Below are positions 33,614-33,835 of a stretch of 33,835 nucleotides of DNA, one piece after another. The first letter of the stretch is position 1. The number at the start of each line of letters is the position of its first letter. The stretch spans positions 1-33,835 of the forward strand of contig NZ_MUNQ01000024.1 in assembly GCF_002001165.1 (NCBI RefSeq), given 5' to 3'. The DNA is from Rhodanobacter sp. C05 (GTDB taxonomy: Bacteria; Pseudomonadota; Gammaproteobacteria; Xanthomonadales; Rhodanobacteraceae). The notes beneath the pieces are model-generated. The model worked only from the letters and a program-made list of their open reading frames with translations. It had not been told where the DNA came from and did not search any database. A program made the translations under genes and the position numbers.

Positions 33614-33710
33614 ATTTCGCACTGGTGGATAATCAAAGTTGATGGCGATAATTGATTTCAAATAATTTCATCTTCCCGCTTTTTCAGTCGAGAATGTTGA
33701 TTATCTTTTA

Positions 33711-33835
33711 GGGATGCTCTGATTTATTCCTCGCCTCAGGCATCATAGCGACCAGTCTCCAGGAAGCGCCTCCCCCATGAAACAGCGTTCGTTTGCGTCG
33801 TTGAGTTTCGAGTCGAAGAAGAAGCCGACGCGGCG
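33711..33835 (+). mobile_element. Left end of an IS5-family insertion sequence (partial)
   Basis: The presumed terminal inverted repeat starts at GGGATGCTCTGATTTATTCC after TTA, a target type used by IS5-family elements, 66 bases before the transposase ATG. The element runs past the window end, so the right end, the inverted-repeat match and the target duplication cannot be verified. Confidence 0.65.
33777..33835 (+). CDS. IS5-family transposase, N-terminus only
   Basis: The first 19 codons are visible (MKQRSFASLSFESKKKPTR). This resembles the conserved start of IS5-type transposases in xanthomonads, in which a short Lys/Arg-rich segment follows an MKQ-SFA opening. AGGAAG lies about 12 bases upstream. 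The reading frame is open to the window edge; whether the gene is intact is unknown. Confidence 0.7.
   Translation, partial: MKQRSFASLSFESKKKPTR

Overview
The window looks like a chromosomal segment from a high-GC gammaproteobacterium of the Xanthomonadales (Lysobacterales), most likely Rhodanobacteraceae (Rhodanobacter/Dyella-like). This is inferred from the mreBCD-mrdA-rodA-mltB-rlpA-dacC-ybeD-lipB-lipA-prc gene order, a TonB-dependent receptor next to a TPR-sulfotransferase, a split B12-dependent ribonucleotide reductase, and an IS5-type transposase start of the kind common in xanthomonads. No database search was possible, so the taxon is an inference.

Layout. 1-163: the last bases of a 5S rRNA gene (end of an rrn operon), its terminator, and a second 24-base copy of the 5S tail with its own terminator. 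296-1795: glycerol kinase. 1849-2784: a convergent PfkB-family (adenosine kinase-like) kinase. 3060-14320: a long co-directional cell-envelope block with many start/stop overlaps: mreB, mreC, mreD (elongasome scaffold), mrdA (PBP2) and rodA (elongation transpeptidase and glycosyltransferase), mltB and rlpA (lytic transglycosylases), dacC (D,D-carboxypeptidase), then ybeD, lipB and lipA (lipoate attachment and synthesis). prc (periplasmic tail-specific protease, 14329-16569) follows and ends at a strong terminator. A near-perfect 24-bp inverted repeat fills the mreB-mreC gap and reaches almost to the mreC start codon.

16616-21473 (minus strand): a TonB-dependent receptor followed by a TPR-sulfotransferase, separated by a perfect 14-bp hairpin. 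A 569-base gene-free region with a 12-bp perfect palindrome lies upstream of the receptor. 22043-22660: a DUF4126 membrane protein that overlaps, tail to tail, an M17 aminopeptidase. On the minus strand the order is a phosphate-binding-protein-like domain fused to LysM, a YigB-like HAD phosphatase, then the aminopeptidase, with a DegP/DegQ-type protease further upstream.

27728-33035: a divergent promoter region with a good NrdR-box candidate, then a class II (adenosylcobalamin) ribonucleotide reductase split into nrdJa and nrdJb. nrdJa carries a 374-residue LAGLIDADG intein inserted exactly before the NPCGE active-site cysteine. A lysine/alanine-rich histone H1-like gene with its own terminator sits between nrdJa and nrdJb. 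This is the most unusual part of the window: synthesis of an active reductase depends on protein splicing, and the gene for a DNA-binding protein is embedded in the locus.

33107-33835: a visibly more AT-rich tail with an orphan exported hypothetical protein and the left end of an IS5-family element that runs off the window.
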